DNA from: Tieghemiomyces parasiticus
Lineage: Eukaryota > Kickxellomycota > Dimargaritomycetes > Dimargaritales > Dimargaritaceae
NCBI GenBank assembly: GCA_027575765.1
Contig: JANBPT010000882.1
Span: 1 to 20,150 of the forward strand
DNA: 20,150 nt
Reading direction: 5' to 3'
The position numbers were made by a program, and so were the translations under genes. Below, in pieces: positions 19,201 through 20,150 of the stretch; within the stretch, counting starts at the first letter, position 1, and each line of letters opens with the position of its first letter. Below the pieces are notes generated by a model that saw only the letters and a program-made list of their open reading frames with translations, had not been told where the DNA came from and made no database searches.

Positions 19201-20150
19201 CCACCATCCGGGAACGGCTGGACCTGCCGGGGTTGGCCGTTAAGCCGTCCACCGTGCGTGAGGCCAAGGCCCAGGGCCGCAAGGGTTCCGCAGCGGCCCA
19301 CAAGGCAGCCGACAACCGACTGCGTGTGACCCGACCCGTCCTGGAGGCCTTTTTGGAATCGTGCTACCAAAAGTACGTGCGGGCCACGGTGGAGCCCGGG
19401 ACGGCGGTCGGGGCCTTGGGGGCCATGAGTATCGGTGAGCCGACCACGCAGATGACACTCAAGACGTTTCACTTTGCCGGTGTGGCTAGTATGAACGTGA
19501 CGGCCGGTGTGCCCCGGCTCAAGGAAATTATGAGTGCGTCCCGGAACATTTCGACGCCTATTGTGACCTGCAAGCTGGTGAACAGTCGGAACGAGACAGC
19601 CGCACGCATCGTCAAGGGCCGTCTGGAACGCACCACGCTGCGCGACGTGACGGAGTGCGTCGAGGAGATCTACACCCAAACCGAGTGCTTTTTGTCTTTC
19701 AAGATCTCGCTCGACACCATCCGCAAGCTCCACCTGGAAACCACTTTGCACCGGATCGCGCAGGCCATCCCAGTCAACTCTAAGCTCAAGCTCACTGACG
19801 CCAACGTGCGCGTGGTCAAGCCCGACCGTATCCGCGTGTACCCTTCCCCTAAGTCCGGCGAGCAGCTCTACCTGGCCCTGCAACATCTCAAGCGGCGACT
19901 GCCCGATGTGGTCGTGGTGGGCATCCCGTCCGTGCGTCACGCGGTTATCGCTGATGAGAAGCAGGACTTTGTGGTCAAGGCGGAGGGCTCGGGACTCCGC
20001 GAGATGATGGGCGTGGACGGGGTCATTGGTACCGCTACCGAATCCAACGATATCATGGAGCTGGAGCGTGTGTTGGGCATTGAGGCCGCGGCACGCATGA
20101 TTATCCAAGAGTTCCAGAGCATCACCAAGGGCTACGACATTACCATAGAT
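16260..20150 (+). CDS. RPC1: DNA-directed RNA polymerase III largest subunit (5' part, runs off the window)
   Basis: Open for 1297 codons from the ATG at 16260 to the window end, with no intron in view. This is the catalytic clamp subunit of Pol III, which makes tRNAs, 5S rRNA and U6. Visible elements in order: clamp zinc ligands C66, C69, C76 and H79 (CDTCGLPMANCIGH); a second cysteine cluster C106, C109, C153, C156; FSGRTVISPDPNL (355-367); the Mg-binding NADFDGDEMN (489-498, with D491, D493, D495); the bridge helix region around HAMSGREGL (842-850); and the trigger loop TQMTLKTFHFAG, with H1071. FSGRTVISPDPNL and the N-terminal KIKHIHFSVLSPDEM are the Pol III versions; Pol II has FSARTVITPDPNL. 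Known homologues are about 1390-1460 aa, so roughly 100-160 residues are missing beyond the edge. A Kozak-like CACCATG supports the start. Confidence 0.97.
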   Translation, partial: MKEQVTDNVSKKIKHIHFSVLSPDEMRRVSELEVTQRDLYDIPSRKPIKHGVLDRRMGVSDKEALCDTCGLPMANCIGHFGHINLCLPIFHIGYFKAVVTILQNICKTCSRVLLEESDRRKFLKRLRAPVLDNIQRRLITKGVNTQCRKVVNCMYCGATNGAVKKVSGLKIIHEKFRAKKTADEQARFRQTFDAAVALNPELKTHINKAQEDLNPLRVQKLFEKITAEDCELLALDPNSGRPETFIWSTIPVPPTCIRPSVAQEGTSNEDDLTAKLAEITFSNALIQGALQRGEPLLTLMEQWENMQIAAAMYINSTIPGLPFTGNTKPIRGLCQRLKGKQGRFRGNLSGKRVDFSGRTVISPDPNLAIDEVGIPVLVSKVLTFPERVFAHNLEVLKAAVRNGPEVHPGANYVVKKSNGMKRFLQYVDRVTFAEQLEIGDVVERHLRDGDVVLFNRQPSLHRQSIMAHYVRVKPWRTFRFNECVCSPYNADFDGDEMNIHVPQTEEARMEAIELMGVKNNLVTPRNGEMLITATQDFITAAYLVTHKDLFYDRAQFTQICCYFCDAATPIDVPPPAIWKPVQLWTGKQIFSVLLRPNRTEPVLVNLECRNKSFDYRDGRYPDFCPRDGYVVIQNSELLAGVMDKATVGGNKKSSVLFFILRNYGGVAAAQAMNRLAKLCARWLGNRGFSIGINDVQTSLRLQQKKDQLIDDAYMECDTLVEQSARGQITCLAGQDKASTVESKMSGILSNVRELAGKMCRHELSSHNAPLIMAVCGSKGSALNVCQMVACVGQQIINSKRVQDGFMDRTLPHFPKNSVDPDARGFVRNCFYTGLTPTEFLFHAMSGREGLVDTAVKTAETGYMQRRLMKTFEDYTVHYDLSVRSSTGGLLQFRYGGDALDPTYMEGEGDPVVFERDFRHAVNCQHGRTDAKGRAAPVLLPYEVLEVTNSILAQRRFTVRCLPEYLDSIRAYVANSLVTGLATIRERLDLPGLAVKPSTVREAKAQGRKGSAAAHKAADNRLRVTRPVLEAFLESCYQKYVRATVEPGTAVGALGAMSIGEPTTQMTLKTFHFAGVASMNVTAGVPRLKEIMSASRNISTPIVTCKLVNSRNETAARIVKGRLERTTLRDVTECVEEIYTQTECFLSFKISLDTIRKLHLETTLHRIAQAIPVNSKLKLTDANVRVVKPDRIRVYPSPKSGEQLYLALQHLKRRLPDVVVVGIPSVRHAVIADEKQDFVVKAEGSGLREMMGVDGVIGTATESNDIMELERVLGIEAAARMIIQEFQSITKGYDITID

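Noticed and set aside
16974..20108. Long minus-strand frames of 316 and 322 codons
   Set aside because: Antisense shadows of the Pol III largest-subunit gene caused by strong GC bias at third positions. The + strand frame carries all polymerase motifs.

Overview
The window is nuclear DNA of a fungus. It carries a SSK1-type response regulator, an Atg8 of the yeast length, an Sds3-type Rpd3L subunit, a BRD8/Bdc1-type NuA4 subunit and the start of the RNA polymerase III largest subunit. It is GC-rich, strongly so at third codon positions. Introns are short (140-260 nt) with GTRRGT-like donors, CAG/TAG acceptors and near-canonical TACTAAC branch sites. The mix of a rather complete animal-like chromatin toolkit, a fungal HOG regulator and long low-complexity insertions suggests an early-diverging lineage (Zoopagomycota or Mucoromycota grade). 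That placement is an inference from style, not a demonstrated one.

Layout: 1-1618 is non-coding as far as I can see, with a cluster of adjacent hairpins near 113-199 and a pyrimidine-rich leader before the first gene. 1619-4676 (+) is SDS3, five exons including a 16-nt microexon that sets the reading frame. 4677-5803 is the space between two convergent genes, with a CT microsatellite. 5804-7850 (-) is a BRD8-like bromodomain gene with two exons. 7851-8762 is its upstream region, with CCAAT boxes and an inverted repeat. 8763-9272 (-) is ATG8, two exons, a complete 117-aa product. 9273-11113 is a 1.8-kb divergent intergenic region. 11114-15526 (+) is a 1470-aa SSK1-like protein in one uninterrupted reading frame. 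15527-16259 is its 3' region and the next promoter. 16260-20150 (+) is the first 1297 codons of the Pol III largest subunit, which runs off the end of the window.

SDS3 (histone deacetylase complex) and the BRD8-like gene (histone acetyltransferase complex) are convergent neighbours with opposing chromatin roles. ATG8 and SSK1 diverge from one intergenic region. No mobile element, CRISPR array, tRNA or rRNA is evident.

The most notable object is the SSK1-like protein. Besides the canonical C-terminal receiver it has hydrophobic, probably membrane-spanning segments at the N-terminus, a stretch reading like a histidine-kinase core without its histidine, and a second, split, receiver-like unit. 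Its architecture therefore resembles a decayed membrane-bound hybrid histidine kinase that kept only its terminal receiver. The second notable object is the 16-nt microexon in SDS3, whose skipping would remove the C-terminal Tudor-like domain.
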